Positions 6,556 to 7,121 of a DNA stretch of 7,121 nucleotides are shown here, piece by piece. The notes under the pieces were generated by a model. That model saw only the letters and a list, made by a program, of their open reading frames with translations, made no database searches and was not told the origin of the DNA. Source of the stretch: JALTID01 sp027004335 [NCBI: bacterium] (lineage in GTDB: Bacteria; JALSQH01); the NCBI GenBank assembly GCA_027004335.1, contig JALTID010000209.1:1-7121 (forward strand), in the 5' to 3' direction. The position numbers and the translations under genes were made by a program. How positions within the stretch are numbered: position 1 is the stretch's first letter; every line of letters starts with the position of its first letter.

Positions 6556-7009
6556 AGGAAAAATTACTTACATCATGGGACCGCTGAATTCCGGGAAGAC
6601 CACTTACCTGAAAAGAAAAATAGCTGAGAATCCAGACAACTATATAGGTTTTCTATCTCTTCCCATATACTTCTATCATGGATTAAAAAATTACTATCTT
6701 AAAGGCATAAATATCCCTATAGAAGGCCTTCTTACAGCTCCAGATCCTCTCTTATTACATCCACCCCTCTTTTACTGGCGAAAAAGATTTTTCTCACAGT
6801 TTATGTTTGATACTGTAACTGAATTTGTTATTGAAGATTCTGAAATTTCAACAAATAATAAAATATTTGTTATTGACGAGGTAGGCCCTCTGGAAAAAAC
6901 TGGAAAAGGATGGAACAAACTAATTGACTTTCTTGTCAAAAATAATGTAAAATTAATTATGGTGGTGAGGAGAAAAGAGAGCAGAAAAAAACTTGAAAAT
7001 AAATTTTAA
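6536..7009 (+). CDS. THEP1-like P-loop NTPase (NTPase_1 family)
   Basis: The 157-residue protein has the nucleotide-binding layout of the THEP1/NTPase_1 family: beta strand ITYIM, Walker A GPLNSGKT (15-22), and a Walker B-like strand IFVIDEVGPLE (110-120) with the family's DE-x-GP-x-E signature, followed by LIMVVRR. Characterised members hydrolyse nucleoside triphosphates slowly, and their cell role is unclear. The central segment (about 45-85, rich in Tyr, Leu and Pro) is less familiar to me. As the last gene of the operon it may process the imported ligand, remodel a nucleotide-linked cofactor, or assist the transporter; none of these is shown by sequence. The start is uncertain: ATG 6536 is chosen, a TTG at 6530 would add two residues, and ATG 6575 would delete the strand before Walker A. 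No Shine-Dalgarno is evident, so translation probably depends on coupling through the overlap with the T-component gene. Confidence 0.85.
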   Translation: MIKEITEGKITYIMGPLNSGKTTYLKRKIAENPDNYIGFLSLPIYFYHGLKNYYLKGINIPIEGLLTAPDPLLLHPPLFYWRKRFFSQFMFDTVTEFVIEDSEISTNNKIFVIDEVGPLEKTGKGWNKLIDFLVKNNVKLIMVVRRKESRKKLENKF

Positions 7010-7070
7010 ATGTGTTATATTAACTTTAGAATTTAATACGCTGTTTTACTTATACCCCTCCCCCCTCCCC

Positions 7071-7105
7071 CGGCGGGAAAGCGTCACGCTTTCCTGCCGT
7101 TTTTT
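7071..7105 (+). terminator. Strong intrinsic terminator of the ModE-like/TonB/ECF operon
   Basis: CGGCGGGAAAGCG (7071-7083) pairs with CGCTTTCCTGCCG (7087-7099) over 13 positions, including one G-U pair, around a three-base loop TCA. Six T follow (7100-7105). The T-run is only on the + strand side, so it serves transcription from the left. It lies 62 bases after the NTPase stop; the AT-rich stretch between them and the last 16 bases of the window show no gene. Confidence 0.93.
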
Positions 7106-7121
7106 AACAAGAGGCTAATTC

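Overview
The window looks like chromosomal DNA of a low-GC, Gram-negative (two-membrane) bacterium. A TonB-dependent outer-membrane receptor requires an outer membrane. Outside one two-gene block, arginine is written almost entirely with AGA/AGG, a habit common in thermophiles and some anaerobes, so a thermophilic anaerobe is a reasonable guess; no taxon can be named from the sequence. All genes are on the + strand.

Layout: (1) positions 3-272 hold the 3' end of a tgt-like tRNA-guanine transglycosylase gene, cut by the window edge. (2) A first operon at 324-1879 has a TSUP (TauE/SafE) membrane transporter and a DUF4213/DUF364 putative metal-chelation protein, overlapping by 4 bases. (3) A second operon at 1957-7009 has six overlapping or nearly abutting genes: a one-domain ModE-type regulator, a TonB-dependent receptor, a double-ATPase ECF-type ABC protein, a small membrane protein in the S-component position, an EcfT-like transmembrane protein and a THEP1-like P-loop NTPase. 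(4) A strong intrinsic terminator at 7071-7105 closes the operon.

The key observation is regulatory. Both operons start from near-identical promoters (TTGACA, 16-base spacer, TATAAT). Each promoter is overlaid by an inverted repeat of the form CGTTAT-12-ATAACG (the second copy has CATTAT on the left). From memory, this layout matches the ModE (molybdate regulator) operator, and the first gene of operon 2 encodes a protein that looks like the ModE DNA-binding domain. The window therefore appears to hold a self-contained, auto-regulated molybdenum/tungsten-type regulon.

How the genes may work together (inference): the receptor would move a scarce substrate across the outer membrane, the ECF module (S + T + double ATPase) would carry it across the inner membrane, and the NTPase may act on the substrate or supply a step after uptake. 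The TSUP transporter and DUF364 protein would form a second, co-regulated arm for the same metal. Because the receptor and ECF design is typical of bulky chelates or vitamins rather than free oxyanions, the substrate could be a Mo/W chelate (molybdophore) or a pterin cofactor. The second promoter lies so close to its start codon that the operon-2 mRNA is probably leaderless. Operon 1 has strikingly different arginine codon use from operon 2, which suggests a separate origin.
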